From Aureimonas sp. AU20 (GTDB lineage Bacteria > Pseudomonadota > Alphaproteobacteria > Rhizobiales > Rhizobiaceae): a stretch of 64,000 nucleotides of DNA. Below, one piece after another: positions 16,676 to 26,129 of this stretch. The stretch covers positions 1,984,001 through 2,048,000 of the forward strand of contig NZ_CP006367.1 of the NCBI RefSeq assembly GCF_001442755.1, given 5' to 3'. Under the pieces are notes generated by a model that was not told the DNA's origin, searched no databases, and saw only the letters and a list, made by a program, of their open reading frames with translations. The position numbers were made by a program, and so were the translations under genes. Numbering within the stretch: position 1 is the first letter of the stretch; each line of letters opens with the position of its first letter.

Positions 16676-18337
16676 TTGCAGCGCTTTGCCGAACTTCTCG
16701 ACCGCCTCGTTCGCACGCCGTCGCGCAACGGCAAGCTGAAGCTGATGGTGGACTATTTCCGGGTCGTGCCCGACCCTGAGCGGGGCACGGCGCTGGCAGC
16801 GCTGACGGGCGAACTCGACATCCGGTCGGTGAAGCCGGCCATGCTGCGCGAACTCATGGCCAGTCGGATGGACGAAGTCCTGTTCGGCTATTCCTACGAT
16901 TATGTCGGCGATCTCGCCGAGACTATCGCGCTCGTCTGGCCCTCGCCGCATGACGGCGAGGCGAGGGGGCGCAATGACATTCCCAGCCTCTCTGAGGTGG
17001 TAACAGTGCTGGATGCGGCGACGCGCGCGGAAGGGCCGAAGCTGGTGGAGGACTGGCTCGACCGGCTGGATTCCTCGGGCCGCTACGCGCTCTTGAAACT
17101 CGTCACCGGCTCGCTGCGCATCGGCGTCTCGTCCCGCCTCGCCAAGCAGGCCCTGGCCGATTTCGGCGCCAAGGAGATCGCCGAGATCGAGGAGCTCTGG
17201 CACGGGCTGCGCGCGCCCTACGCGGATCTTTTCGCCTGGTTGGAAGGCGAGGTCGATAAGCCGGTCTCGGCCGCCGCCGCGCCGTTTCGGCCCGTTATGC
17301 TGTCGCAGCCGCTGGAAGAGCCGGACTACGGCCGGATCGACCCCTTGACCTACGCCGCCGAATGGAAGTGGGACGGCATCCGCGTTCAGGCGACCGTCGA
17401 GCGCGGGGTGCGCCGGCTTTATTCTCGGACCGGCGACGACATTTCCGGCGCCTTTCCCGATCTTCTCGACTTCATGACCTATGATGGCTCGCTCGACGGG
17501 GAGCTTCTGGTGGCCCGCCCGGCCGATCGAGGGGGCGCGCCGAGGGTTGAGCCGCACGAGGACGCGGTGCGGGACGACATTGTGGTCGGCACCTTCTCGG
17601 ACCTACAGCAGCGGCTCAACCGCAAGACCGTCTCGGCCGCGGTGCTGAAGAAGCATCCCGTCTTCTTGCGGACCTACGACCTCCTGCAGGATGGCGCGGA
17701 GGATTTGCGCAGCCTGCCTTTCGCGGAGCGGCGCCAGCGGTTGAACCGGTTCGTGGCGGCGCTGGAGCAGACGCGCTTCGACATCTCGCCGTTCGTCGCC
17801 TTCGACGATTTCGAGGCGCTGGCGGGGCTTCGCGCTTCGCCGCCCCATCCCGTGATCGAAGGCCTGATGCTGAAGCGCTGGGACTCGGCCTATGTGCCGG
17901 GCCGGCCCAAGGGCCCCTGGTTCAAGTGGAAGCAGGACCCGCATCTTATCGACGCGGTGCTGATGTATGCCCAGCGCGGCCACGGAAAGCGCTCCAGCTT
18001 CTATTCCGACTACACGTTCGGCGTCTGGACCGGGCCGGAGGACCAGCCGGAGCTGGTGCCGGTGGGCAAGGCCTATTTCGGGTTCACCGACGAGGAGTTG
18101 AAGCAGCTCGACAAATATATCCGCGACAACACGATCAGCCGCTTCGGCCCGGTGCGCTCCGTACGCGCCGAGCCCGACCATGGGCTTGTGCTGGAGGTCG
18201 CCTTCGAAGGACTGGCGCGCTCGACACGCCACAAGTCGGGCGTTGCCATGCGCTTTCCCCGCGTGTCCCGCCTGCGCTGGGACAAGCCGGCCTTCGAGGC
18301 GGACCGGCTGGAGACGTTGCAGGCCATGCTGGCCTGA
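16676..18337 (+). CDS. ATP-dependent DNA ligase (LigB/LigC-like)
   Basis: A DNA nick-sealing enzyme of 553 residues. The N-terminal DNA-binding domain occupies about 1-200. The adenylation domain has the KxDGxR nucleotidyl motif KWDGIR with Lys231. LDGELLVARP (motif III/IV region), EGLMLKRWDSAYVPGRPKGPWFKWK (motifs IV-V) and a C-terminal OB domain follow. There is no polymerase or phosphoesterase domain, so it is not LigD. The start is TTG at 16676, with GGAGCGAG upstream. The translation MQRFAELLDRLVRTPSRNGK matches the usual family N-terminus, so a rare start codon is likely true. It follows the exonuclease gene. Confidence 0.92.
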   Translation: MQRFAELLDRLVRTPSRNGKLKLMVDYFRVVPDPERGTALAALTGELDIRSVKPAMLRELMASRMDEVLFGYSYDYVGDLAETIALVWPSPHDGEARGRNDIPSLSEVVTVLDAATRAEGPKLVEDWLDRLDSSGRYALLKLVTGSLRIGVSSRLAKQALADFGAKEIAEIEELWHGLRAPYADLFAWLEGEVDKPVSAAAAPFRPVMLSQPLEEPDYGRIDPLTYAAEWKWDGIRVQATVERGVRRLYSRTGDDISGAFPDLLDFMTYDGSLDGELLVARPADRGGAPRVEPHEDAVRDDIVVGTFSDLQQRLNRKTVSAAVLKKHPVFLRTYDLLQDGAEDLRSLPFAERRQRLNRFVAALEQTRFDISPFVAFDDFEALAGLRASPPHPVIEGLMLKRWDSAYVPGRPKGPWFKWKQDPHLIDAVLMYAQRGHGKRSSFYSDYTFGVWTGPEDQPELVPVGKAYFGFTDEELKQLDKYIRDNTISRFGPVRSVRAEPDHGLVLEVAFEGLARSTRHKSGVAMRFPRVSRLRWDKPAFEADRLETLQAMLA

Positions 18338-18464
18338 GGAGACGGGGGCCAGCTACGAGCGAGACGATCGGGGCCACAGAGGCAGGACTTTCTCGCCGCG
18401 CGCTTGCAACGCCACAATCGCGCCTTTACCTCAACGGCCACGAAGCGGGTCGAGAAGAGGTGCC

Positions 18465-18734
18465 ATGTCTGGTCGTATGACGAGTTTTCTGGGCGGTTCG
18501 CCACTGGGCGTCGCCGCGCGGCTCCTGGTCATCTCGCTACTTGTGGGTGTCGTCCTGTCCTGGCTCGACCTTCGCCCGGCGGAGATCCTCGACAGCCTCG
18601 GGAACCTTATCCATTGGGCCTGGGTCAGCGTGTTCGGCTCGCTCAACCGGGCGATCGACTATGTCCTGATGGGCGCGGCGATCGTGGTGCCGATCTTCCT
18701 GATCTCGCGTCTGATGAAGACGCGGGGCCGCTGA
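18465..18734 (+). CDS. Small membrane protein (DUF6460-like)
   Basis: An 89-residue protein with two hydrophobic segments (about 18-35, AARLLVISLLVGVVLSWL; and about 66-83, YVLMGAAIVVPIFLIS), ending in a basic tail (RLMKTRGR). ATG 18465 has GAGAAGAGG four bases before it. It resembles the short DUF6460 membrane proteins common in Hyphomicrobiales, whose function is unknown. It is convergent with the deacetylase gene, with only 12 bases between stops. Confidence 0.7.
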   Translation: MSGRMTSFLGGSPLGVAARLLVISLLVGVVLSWLDLRPAEILDSLGNLIHWAWVSVFGSLNRAIDYVLMGAAIVVPIFLISRLMKTRGR

Positions 18735-18746
18735 CCGGTCTTCGCT

Positions 18747-19646
18747 TCAGATGAACTCCGCCGCCGTGCGATGCAGGATCGTGTGGCGGCGAGCGAGCCT
18801 TTCGATATCGCGGGAATAGCCGCCGCCGATGACGCCGACCACAGGAACGTCCCGCTCGCGGAAGAAACCGATGACGCGTCGGTCGCGCTCCGCGAGCCCG
18901 GCGTCGGAGAGCGACAGGCGACCCAATCGATCGTCGCGGTGCGGATCGACCCCGGCATTGTAGAAAACGAGATCGGGCCGGGCCGCCGAAAGGCCGTGGG
19001 CGAGAAGATCGGGGAGGAGGGCGAGATAGGCCTCGTCCTCCATCCCGTCCGGCAGCGGCACGTCGCAGTCCGAACGCGCCTTTTCCATCGGATAGTTGCG
19101 CTCGCCATGCATGGACAGCGTGTAGACCAGCGGATCGTCCGCGAAGATGCGGGCCGTGCCGTCGCCCTGGTGAACGTCGCAGTCGAAAACGAGGACGCGG
19201 CCGATCGTGCCTTCGTGCAGCAGCGTCGCGGCGGCGACGGCCACGTCGTTGAACACCGAGAATCCGGCGCCGCCTTCGCGGTTCGCGTGATGGCTGCCGC
19301 CCGCCGTGTTGCAGGCAAGGCCCCCGTCCAGCGCCAGCCGGGCGGCAAGCAGCGTGCCGCCGGTGGCGCAGCGTGAGCGGAGCGCCACGCGCGCGTCCAC
19401 GGGAAAGCCGATGTTTTTCTCGATGGCTGGCGAGACGGTCTGCGTCAGCACCGCCTCGACATAGGCGGCGTCGTGCGCCAGCTCCAGCGCCTCTACCGGG
19501 GCCGGAGCGGGCACGTGGAAGCCGCCCTGCACCAGCCCGTCCTCGACCAGGATTTCCGCAAGCCGCGTGAACTTGCGCATGGGGAAGCGATGCGCCTCGT
19601 CGAACAGCGCGTCGAAGGCGGGATGGTGGACCAGAGGCAGGGGCAT
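18747..19646 (-). CDS. Histone-deacetylase-family amidohydrolase
   Basis: A zinc hydrolase of the arginase/deacetylase fold, 299 residues. GGSHHANREGG holds the paired active-site His119-His120. VFDCDVHQGDGTA gives zinc ligands Asp155/His159 and YNAGVDPHRDDRLG the second Asp. GGGYS is near the end, where the catalytic Tyr lies in larger members. It probably deacetylates a small acetylated amine (acetylpolyamine-type) or protein lysine; the bacterial substrate is not predictable. It lies 17 bases from pyrD on the same strand, possibly co-transcribed. Confidence 0.9.
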   Translation of the reverse strand: MPLPLVHHPAFDALFDEAHRFPMRKFTRLAEILVEDGLVQGGFHVPAPAPVEALELAHDAAYVEAVLTQTVSPAIEKNIGFPVDARVALRSRCATGGTLLAARLALDGGLACNTAGGSHHANREGGAGFSVFNDVAVAAATLLHEGTIGRVLVFDCDVHQGDGTARIFADDPLVYTLSMHGERNYPMEKARSDCDVPLPDGMEDEAYLALLPDLLAHGLSAARPDLVFYNAGVDPHRDDRLGRLSLSDAGLAERDRRVIGFFRERDVPVVGVIGGGYSRDIERLARRHTILHRTAAEFI

Positions 19647-19663
19647 GGGGCGCGGCGCCGGGA

Positions 19664-20779
19664 TCAGGCCCGCGCCTGCTCCCAGCCGACCGGCGGATCG
19701 CGGGCCAGGATTTCCTCGACCTTCGAGTCGCGCAGATGGCGGATCGTATCGAGGCCCGTCTTGTCGAGGAAGCGGATCATGTCCTTGAGGATGCGGATCG
19801 GCAGGTCCGGGCCGCCATAGACCATGGCCGAGTAGAGCTGCACGAGGTCGGCCCCGGCTTCGATCTTTCCGAGCGCGGTGCGCGCGTTTTCCACGCCGCC
19901 GGCGCCGATCAGCGGAAACTCGGGGCCGAGCGCCCTGCGGAAGGCGGCGAGCACATAGGTCGAGCGGCCATAGAGCGGCCTGCCCGACAGGCCGCCGATC
20001 TCGTTCACCAGCTTGTGCCCCTCGATGCCGTGGCGAGATAGCGTCGTGTTGGAGACGATCAGCCCGTCCACCTTGCGCCGCTTGGCGGTCTCGGCGATCG
20101 CCTCGACCTCGTCCAAGCTCAGGTCCGGCGCGACCTTCAGGAACAGGGGCTTGCGCTCGCTCGCCGTCAGCGCCGCCGCGCCGTCGCGCGCCGCCACCGC
20201 ATGGGTCAGGAGATCGTCGAGATCCGACCCCTTTTGCAGATTGCGCAGGCCCGGCGTGTTGGGCGAGGAGATGTTGATGGTGAGGTAGCGGGCGAGCTCG
20301 GCGAAGCGATGAATGCCGGTGACGTAATCGGCGATCCGGTCCGCTGAATCCTTGTTGGCCCCGATATTGACGCCGACGATGCCGGGCTTGCGCGCGCGCT
20401 TCTCCAGCCGCTCGGCCACCTCGGCATGGCCCTCGTTGTTGAAGCCCAGCCGGTTGATGACGGCCAGGGCCTCGGGCAGGCGGAAGATGCGCGGCTTGGC
20501 GTTGCCCTCCTGCGGCAGCGGCGTCACCGTGCCGATCTCGACGAAGCCGAAGCCGAGCCGCAGCATGGCGTCCGGCACTTCGGCGTTCTTGTCGAACCCG
20601 GCGGCGAGCCCCAGCGGATTGCCGAAGGAAAGACCGACGAGATCGACGCGCAGGCGCGAGTCCAGCGGAATGTCCTGCCGCTTGACGAGGCCCCGCTTCA
20701 AAGCCTCGATGGCCAGTCCATGCGCGCGCTCCGCGTCCAGTCGGAAGACGAGCGGGCGCGCGAGATCGTAAAGGCTCAT
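19664..20779 (-). CDS. pyrD: Dihydroorotate dehydrogenase (quinone), class 2
   Basis: The fourth step of pyrimidine synthesis, oxidising dihydroorotate to orotate with quinone at the inner membrane. The N-terminal amphipathic helix (MSLYDLARPLVFRLDAERAH) is typical of class 2. NPLGLAAGFDKNAE, GFGFVEIGTVTPLPQEGN, INISSPNTPGLRNLQ and VSNTTLSR are in order, with a flavin phosphate loop near the C-terminus (IGAGGVENARTAL). It is 371 residues. The ATG overlaps the stop of the DUF952 gene by four bases (ATGA), so the two are translationally coupled. Confidence 0.96.
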   Translation of the reverse strand: MSLYDLARPLVFRLDAERAHGLAIEALKRGLVKRQDIPLDSRLRVDLVGLSFGNPLGLAAGFDKNAEVPDAMLRLGFGFVEIGTVTPLPQEGNAKPRIFRLPEALAVINRLGFNNEGHAEVAERLEKRARKPGIVGVNIGANKDSADRIADYVTGIHRFAELARYLTINISSPNTPGLRNLQKGSDLDDLLTHAVAARDGAAALTASERKPLFLKVAPDLSLDEVEAIAETAKRRKVDGLIVSNTTLSRHGIEGHKLVNEIGGLSGRPLYGRSTYVLAAFRRALGPEFPLIGAGGVENARTALGKIEAGADLVQLYSAMVYGGPDLPIRILKDMIRFLDKTGLDTIRHLRDSKVEEILARDPPVGWEQARA

Positions 20780-21129
20780 CGAATGCTTTCCGGAAAGAGA
20801 TGCGTGCCGCCCTCTGAGAGCGGGATATCCTGCACGTAGAGAACCGCGTCGAGCGACAGCGGCGCGTAGAGATGGGGGAAGAGCGCGCCGCCGCGCGAGG
20901 GCTCCCAGCGCAAGGCGTCCCCCAGCGCGCCCGGGTCCACCGCCACCAGAAGCAGAGCGTCCTCGTTCGTGAAATGCTTGGCCGCCGTCTCGCGAACCTG
21001 CTCGCCGGTGGAGAAATGGATATAACCGTCGGCGAGGTCTACCGGCGCGCCATCGAAACGGCCTGCCACCTCGGCTTCGAGCCAGGCGCTTCGCGGGGTC
21101 AGCTTGTAGATGGGGGCTTGCGTGCTCAT
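20776..21129 (-). CDS. DUF952 family protein
   Basis: A small soluble protein of 117 residues with the family pattern: IYKLTPRSAWLEAE, YIHFSTGEQVRETAAKHF (conserved H-F-S-T) and FPHLYAPLSLDAVL. The function is uncharacterised. I chose ATG 21129; an in-frame start 54 bases upstream would add residues not seen in the family. It overlaps pyrD by four bases, an arrangement often seen in related genomes from memory. Confidence 0.85.
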   Translation of the reverse strand: MSTQAPIYKLTPRSAWLEAEVAGRFDGAPVDLADGYIHFSTGEQVRETAAKHFTNEDALLLVAVDPGALGDALRWEPSRGGALFPHLYAPLSLDAVLYVQDIPLSEGGTHLFPESIR

Positions 21130-21291
21130 GATCGTTCCGCTGCCAGAGACGGCCAGCAAAATCAATTTCCCTCCCGTGCGCAATCCGCAAACGCATGGGA
21201 AAAGCCCCTTGCGCCGTCCTGCCGCGCCAGGCCGCTTCCCCTAGAACCCGCGCGACCTATCGTAGGCGAAGCAGCCAGCGAGGGGACGAGC

Positions 21292-21729
21292 ATGCAGAAA
21301 GCGGACCAACAGTTCATCGAAACGCTGACCTTCGAGACGCGGGGGCGCGGTTTCACCGACATTTCTCGGCGCGTCGGCGAACGATTGAGTGCGCAAGGGG
21401 CGGGGGACGGTCTCGCCACCCTTTTCATCCGCCACACCTCGGCCTCCCTGACCATTCAGGAGAATGCCGACCCGGACGTGCGGACCGATCTCCTGGCGGC
21501 CTTCGACCGTCTGGCCCCCGAAAGCGCGCCCTATGTCCATACGATCGAAGGGCCGGACGACATGCCGGCCCATATCAAGACCGCGCTGACCGATACGAGC
21601 TTGTCCATCCCCGTCTCGCGCGGGCGGCTGATGCTCGGCACGTGGCAGGGCGTCTACCTCTTCGAGCATCGCGCCCGGCCGCATCGGCGCGAGATCGTGC
21701 TGCATTTCCTGGGGTCGAGCACGCAGTAG
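21292..21729 (+). CDS. YjbQ/UPF0047 family protein (secondary thiamine-phosphate synthase-like)
   Basis: A compact beta-sandwich protein of 145 residues with the conserved [24 protein letters not shown] (His and Asn of the putative metal site), [17 protein letters not shown] segment ([14 protein letters not shown]) and [12 protein letters not shown]. Some members have weak thiamine-phosphate synthase activity, but the physiological role is unclear. ATG 21292 follows AGGGGACGAG. It is divergent from the DUF952-pyrD pair across 162 bases. Confidence 0.9.
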   Translation: MQKADQQFIETLTFETRGRGFTDISRRVGERLSAQGAGDGLATLFIRHTSASLTIQENADPDVRTDLLAAFDRLAPESAPYVHTIEGPDDMPAHIKTALTDTSLSIPVSRGRLMLGTWQGVYLFEHRARPHRREIVLHFLGSSTQ

Positions 21730-21826
21730 GCCGTTTCAGCCGCTGCGAACGAAACTGAAGGCATCTTGTCGCGCCGCGTGTTGGCCACACTTCTTCCGAG
21801 CGAAGGGTCAGCGTTGGGGGACGGGC

Positions 21827-22282
21827 ATGCTCAAGGAATTTCGGGAATTCGCCCTGAAGGGCAACATGGTCGATCTCGCAATCGGCATCATCATCGGCGC
21901 GGCCTTTTCCGGCCTCGTCAATTCCGTGGTGGCCGATCTCTTCATGCCCCTGATCGGTCTCGTCACCGGCGGCGTCGACTTCACCAACAAGTTCCTTGCG
22001 CTCAGCTCCAACGTCACCGCGACGAGCTTGGCCCAGGCGCGCGAGCAGGGGCCGGTTCTCGCCTATGGCAACTTCCTGACGCTGACGATCAATTTCGTGA
22101 TCGTCGCCTTCGTGCTCTTCCTCGTGGTGAAGGGCATGAACCGGCTGAAGCGTCGGGAAGACGCCAAGCCGGTGGAGGAAAAGAAGGTTCCGCGCGAGGA
22201 GGAGCTTCTGGAGGAGATCCGCGATCTCCTCGCCTCGGGCCACAATGTGCGGCCGGGACAGGTGCCGGGAACCGGGTTCTGA
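21827..22282 (+). CDS. mscL: Large-conductance mechanosensitive channel MscL
   Basis: A pentameric inner-membrane emergency valve opened by membrane tension during hypo-osmotic shock. It has the N-terminal helix [22 protein letters not shown]1 ([17 protein letters not shown]), a periplasmic loop, TM2 ([19 protein letters not shown]) and a charged C-terminal bundle ([12 protein letters not shown]). The 151-residue length is normal. GGGGGACGGG lies directly before the ATG. Confidence 0.96.
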   Translation: MLKEFREFALKGNMVDLAIGIIIGAAFSGLVNSVVADLFMPLIGLVTGGVDFTNKFLALSSNVTATSLAQAREQGPVLAYGNFLTLTINFVIVAFVLFLVVKGMNRLKRREDAKPVEEKKVPREEELLEEIRDLLASGHNVRPGQVPGTGF

Positions 22283-22360
22283 GCTTGGGTCTGGCTGCTT
22301 TGGCCACACGAAGGGGTTGACGCGCGAAGCGGAAAGATCGACTCCCCCGCTGTCGCCCGC

Positions 22361-23572
22361 ATGATCGTCAGCGGCGCGGAGCAGTTGGGTGAGTTTCGCG
22401 AAGTGAGCCATCTTCATCGTCTTCGAGCGGGCGCGCTGGCCGCGCCCGAAAGCGGCATCGTGGCCGTGATCAATCATGCGCGCGGCCGCGAGGGGCTGAT
22501 CCCGCTCTGGGCCGGCGAGGGAGACCTCGCGACCCCTGCCTTCATCGCGGAGGCGACGGCCGAGAGCCTGAAGGCAGGCGAGACCTTCTACACCTGGCAG
22601 CGCGGCATTCCCGAGCTGCGCACCGCACTCGCCGGCTATACCGAGCGCCTCTACGGCCGCCCGACCTCGCCCGAGCGAATTTTCGTCACCGGCTCCGGCA
22701 TGCACGCGATCCAGACCGTGGTCGCGGCGCTGGTCGGCGAGGGAGACGAGATCGCCTTCATCGCGCCGCTTTGGCCCAATTTCGAGGCCGCCGCCGCCCT
22801 GTCTGGCGCCCGGCCCGTGCCGGTGGAGCTGCGCTTCGACGGAACGGACTGGCGCTTCGATGTCGAGCGGCTGCGCGCGGCGATCACGCCTCGCACCCGC
22901 GCCCTTTTCGTCAACACGCCCAACAACCCGACCGGCTGGGTGGCCGATCGCGAGACCATTCGCGCCATTCTCGAGGTCGCGCGCGAGGCGGGGATTTTCG
23001 TCATCGCCGACGAGATTTATTCCCGCTTCTTCTACGAGGGCGGCCGCGCGCCCTCGTTCCATGACGAGATGCGCGACGACGACCCGCTGATCTTCGTCAA
23101 CTCCTTCTCCAAGAATTGGGCGATGACGGGCTGGCGCGTCGGCTGGATCGAGGCGCCCAAGGAGTTCGGCGCGCTGTTCGAGAACCTGATCCAATATTCC
23201 AACAGCGGCGTCGCGACCTTCATGCAGCGCGGCGCGGTCGCGGCCATCGAACGGGGCGAGAGCTTCGTCGAGGAGCAGGTGGCCCGTGCGCACAAGGCGC
23301 GGGATATCTTCACGCAGACCCTTCTCGCCACCAACCGCGTTCGGCTGGCCCCGCCCTCTGGCGCCTTCTATGCCTTCTTCGCGGTGGACGGGATCGACGA
23401 CGGCTACAAGGCCGCCTTCCGCATCGCCGACGAGGCGGGCGTCGGGCTCGCGCCTGGCACCGCCTTCGGCAGCGGCACGCGATCCTACCTCCGGGCCTGT
23501 TTCCATCGCCGGCTGGACGAGGTGGAGGAGGCCGCCAAGCGGCTGGCGCATTGGATCGGAAACGAGGCTTGA
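22361..23572 (+). CDS. Class I/II PLP-dependent aminotransferase
   Basis: A fold-type I aminotransferase of up to 403 residues. NTPNNPTGW (Asn186 region), FVIADEIYSRF (Asp217, Tyr220), SFSKNWAMTGWRVGW with PLP Lys251 and Arg259, and the C-terminal RSYLRACF (substrate carboxylate Arg) are present. The substrate cannot be assigned. The start is uncertain: ATG 22361 has no good ribosome site, and the conserved part begins near APESGIVAVINHARGREG. The next gene starts within the stop codon of this one. Confidence 0.85.
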   Translation: MIVSGAEQLGEFREVSHLHRLRAGALAAPESGIVAVINHARGREGLIPLWAGEGDLATPAFIAEATAESLKAGETFYTWQRGIPELRTALAGYTERLYGRPTSPERIFVTGSGMHAIQTVVAALVGEGDEIAFIAPLWPNFEAAAALSGARPVPVELRFDGTDWRFDVERLRAAITPRTRALFVNTPNNPTGWVADRETIRAILEVAREAGIFVIADEIYSRFFYEGGRAPSFHDEMRDDDPLIFVNSFSKNWAMTGWRVGWIEAPKEFGALFENLIQYSNSGVATFMQRGAVAAIERGESFVEEQVARAHKARDIFTQTLLATNRVRLAPPSGAFYAFFAVDGIDDGYKAAFRIADEAGVGLAPGTAFGSGTRSYLRACFHRRLDEVEEAAKRLAHWIGNEA

Positions 23573-24687
23573 GCCCGGCCGGGGCCGCCGCGAAACTGGC
23601 CCTGACCCTCGCGCTCGGAACACTCGGCGGCGCGATCGCCAATGCGGCCGGTCTGCCCGTCGCTTGGCTGCTCGGTGCCACGATCGCCATTGCCGCGGCC
23701 AGCCTCTCCGGCGTGCCGGTCACCATCCCAACGCGGCTGCGGGACGCGACCTTCTTCGTGCTCGGCATCCAGGCCGGCTCCGGCGTCACGCCGGAGGTGG
23801 TGAACCAGCTGGCGCTCTGGCCGCTCTCCTTTCTGATTCAGATGATCGGCGTCGTCTGCGTCGCCGCGACCACCAACCTGTTTCTCCAGCGCGCCTTCGG
23901 CTGGGATCGGGAAACCGCGCTCTTCGCCTCGCTGCCCGGCGCCTTGTCCTTCGTTCTGGCGGCGGCGTCCGAAACCAAGGCGGACATGACGCGCATCATC
24001 GTCGTCCAGTCCACGCGGCTGCTTCTCCTGATCGGCGCGCTGACGCCGCTGCTCGGCTGGCTGGAGGGGGGCGACGCCGTCAACACCGGGCTGCGCGGCG
24101 GCATCGTCGGCTCGCCGCTTCAATATGCTCTTCTGATCGGCTCGGCGCTGCTGCTGGCCTGGATCGGCATTCGTTCGCGCGTGCCGGGCGGGCTGATTCT
24201 CGGCGCACTGCTCGCCAGCGCTTTCATGCATGGCACCGAGATCGCGCCGGTCGCCATTCCCGCCTGGGTCGCGACGCCGGCTCTCGTTGTTCTCGGCTGC
24301 ACCATCGGCGGGCGCCTGCGGCGGGAGGACAGGGACGCCATGTTCCAGCTCCTACCGGCCTCGCTCGGCGCCTTCGCCATCGGCATCGTCCTGTCGGGCC
24401 TTGCCGGTGTCGCGGCGCTCCTCCTGCTCGGCATGACCTTCGGCAAGATCGCGCTGGCCTACGCGCCGGGCGCGCTGGAAGCGCTGACGGTTCTGGCCTT
24501 CCAGTTCAATCTCGATCCGGCCTATGTCGCCGCGCATCACGTCGTGCGCTTCATGTGCCTGGCGATGATCGTGCCGATCCTCGCCCGTCAGCTGCCGCGC
24601 CAGCGGACCGAGCGCAACATCGTCGAGCGCGAGGCCGCGCCCGAGGCGGACGCGCACGACACGAGCGGACCGGACGCGCCGAAATAG
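23569..24687 (+). CDS. AbrB-family (DUF3/ammonia monooxygenase-like) membrane protein
   Basis: An integral membrane protein of 372 residues with about 10 hydrophobic helices and an internal duplication typical of AbrB/YdcD-like transport proteins. Each half carries a glycine-rich turn (GTLGGAIANAAGLPVAWLLGA; VPGGLILGALLASAF) and PGALSFVLAAA / APGALEALTVLAF repeats. The start codon is TTG at 23569, overlapping the aminotransferase TGA (TTGA), so coupling is likely. A long perfect hairpin follows. The transport substrate is unknown. Confidence 0.78.
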   Translation: MSPAGAAAKLALTLALGTLGGAIANAAGLPVAWLLGATIAIAAASLSGVPVTIPTRLRDATFFVLGIQAGSGVTPEVVNQLALWPLSFLIQMIGVVCVAATTNLFLQRAFGWDRETALFASLPGALSFVLAAASETKADMTRIIVVQSTRLLLLIGALTPLLGWLEGGDAVNTGLRGGIVGSPLQYALLIGSALLLAWIGIRSRVPGGLILGALLASAFMHGTEIAPVAIPAWVATPALVVLGCTIGGRLRREDRDAMFQLLPASLGAFAIGIVLSGLAGVAALLLLGMTFGKIALAYAPGALEALTVLAFQFNLDPAYVAAHHVVRFMCLAMIVPILARQLPRQRTERNIVEREAAPEADAHDTSGPDAPK

Positions 24688-24695
24688 GCGAGCAC

Positions 24696-24740
24696 CACAA
24701 CGCAAAACGCCGAGCATCGCGCCCGGCGTTTTGCGTTGTG
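24696..24740. terminator. 17-bp perfect hairpin between convergent genes
   Basis: A perfect 17-bp stem (24696-24712 and 24724-24740) with an 11-base loop contains internal AAAA/TTTT. It lies between the AbrB-like gene and hemA, whose 3' ends face each other. It probably serves as a bidirectional terminator although no T-run follows. Confidence 0.65.
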
Positions 24741-24757
24741 AGCGAGCGTGAAAGTGT

Positions 24758-26038
24758 TCAGCCGCCCGCCTGGGCGACGAGCAGCGAAGTGATGTCCTCG
24801 CGCCGATCCTCGCTCGCCGGCTGGGAGGAGGCGAAGGGAATGCCGAGCGCCGTCCAGGTCTCGACTAGGGCGTCGCGAAGGCCGGCAATCAGCGCGTCGG
24901 TGTGAAGCGGCGTCGGCGTGATGCGCAGGCGCTCCGTGCCGCGCGGCACAGTCGGGTAGTTGATCGGCTGGATATAGATGCCATGCACCTTCAAGAGCCG
25001 GTCGCTCGCCTGCTTGCAAAGCTCGGCATCGCCCACCAGCACGGGCACGATATGCGTGTCGGACGGCATGACGGGCAGGTCGGCGGACGCGAACTCCGCC
25101 TTTGCCCGCGCGGCCTGGCGCTGCTGGCCATCGCGCTCGGCCTGCGAGGTCTTGAGATGGCGGATCGAGGCCGCCGCGGCCGCCGCCAGCGCGGGGGGCA
25201 GGGCGGTGGTGAAGATGAAGCCCGGCGCGTAGGAGCGAACGGCGTCGATCAGGGCGCGGCTCCCGGCGATGTAGCCGCCGAGAACGCCGAAGGCCTTGGC
25301 GAGCGTTCCCTCGATCACATCGAGCCGATGCGCCACGCCGTCGCGCTCGCAAATGCCACCGCCGCGATGGCCGTACATGCCGACCGCGTGAACCTCGTCG
25401 ATATAGGTCATGGCGTTGTAGCGGTCGGCCAGATCGCAGATCGCGGCGATCGGCGCGATGTCGCCGTCCATGGAATAGACGCTCTCGAACACGATGAGCT
25501 TGGGGCGCTCCGGGTCGGCGGCCTTCAAAAGCTCTTCGAGATGCTGGAGATCGTTGTGCCGGAACACGTGCTTGCGCGAGCCGGACTTGCGCACGCCCTC
25601 GATCATCGAGGCATGGTTCAGCTCGTCGGAGAAGATCAGACAGTCCGGCAGGAGCTTGGCGATGGTCGAAATCGACGCCTCGTTGGACACGAAGCCCGAG
25701 GTGAAGACCAGTGCCGCTTCCTTGCCGTGCAGATCGGCAAGCTCGCGCTCCAGCTCGACCAGCGGATGATTGGTGCCGGAAATGTTGCGCGTGCCGCCGG
25801 CGCCCGAGCCCATGCTCGCGGCCGTCTGTGTCATCGCATCCAGCACGCTCGGGTGCTGGCCCATGCCGAGATAGTCGTTGGAGCACCAGACGGTGATCTC
25901 CCGCGCCGTTCCCTCGTTGCGCCAGATCGCAGTGGGGAAGCGTCCGACGATGCGCTCGAGATCGGCGAAGACCCGGTAGCGCCGTTCGGCGTGGAGAGCT
26001 TCGATCGCGGATTCAAAATGGGACTGATAGTCGATCAT
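24758..26038 (-). CDS. hemA: 5-aminolevulinate synthase
   Basis: Condenses glycine and succinyl-CoA to 5-aminolevulinate, the first step of haem synthesis by the C4 (Shemin) route typical of Alphaproteobacteria. It is 426 residues with [14 protein letters not shown] (substrate loop), [24 protein letters not shown] and [14 protein letters not shown] with PLP Lys248. I chose ATG 26038: AAGGAG lies just upstream, and the 15 earlier in-frame codons are not protein-like. An AGAA-N3-TTCT element resembling the Irr iron-control box lies about 14-30 bases before the start. A 54-codon gene lies upstream on the same strand. Confidence 0.97.
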   Translation of the reverse strand: MIDYQSHFESAIEALHAERRYRVFADLERIVGRFPTAIWRNEGTAREITVWCSNDYLGMGQHPSVLDAMTQTAASMGSGAGGTRNISGTNHPLVELERELADLHGKEAALVFTSGFVSNEASISTIAKLLPDCLIFSDELNHASMIEGVRKSGSRKHVFRHNDLQHLEELLKAADPERPKLIVFESVYSMDGDIAPIAAICDLADRYNAMTYIDEVHAVGMYGHRGGGICERDGVAHRLDVIEGTLAKAFGVLGGYIAGSRALIDAVRSYAPGFIFTTALPPALAAAAAASIRHLKTSQAERDGQQRQAARAKAEFASADLPVMPSDTHIVPVLVGDAELCKQASDRLLKVHGIYIQPINYPTVPRGTERLRITPTPLHTDALIAGLRDALVETWTALGIPFASSQPASEDRREDITSLLVAQAGG

Positions 26039-26051
26039 CCGGAACTCCTTC

Positions 26052-26068
26052 GTGAGAAGGTTTCTAAG
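26052..26068. promoter_or_regulatory. ICE-like (Irr box) element before hemA
   Basis: GTGAGAA-GGT-TTCTAAG is a 7-3-7 element with a perfect AGAA-N3-TTCT core. The rhizobial Irr iron-control element is remembered as TTTAGAA-N3-TTCTAAA; on the hemA strand this site reads CTTAGAA-ACC-TTCTCAC, 11 of 14 arm positions. It sits in the hemA leader, next to the ribosome-binding site. Confidence 0.4.
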
Positions 26069-26129
26069 GTTCCGGACCTTCAAAGTCCACCTGTCGAAGA
26101 CCTGTCAGGGCGGACGAAACGGGACCGTC

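Noticed and set aside
21130..21291. Thiamine (TPP) riboswitch before the YjbQ gene
   Set aside because: No TPP-box consensus is seen in the short leader, and YjbQ is not normally riboswitch-controlled.
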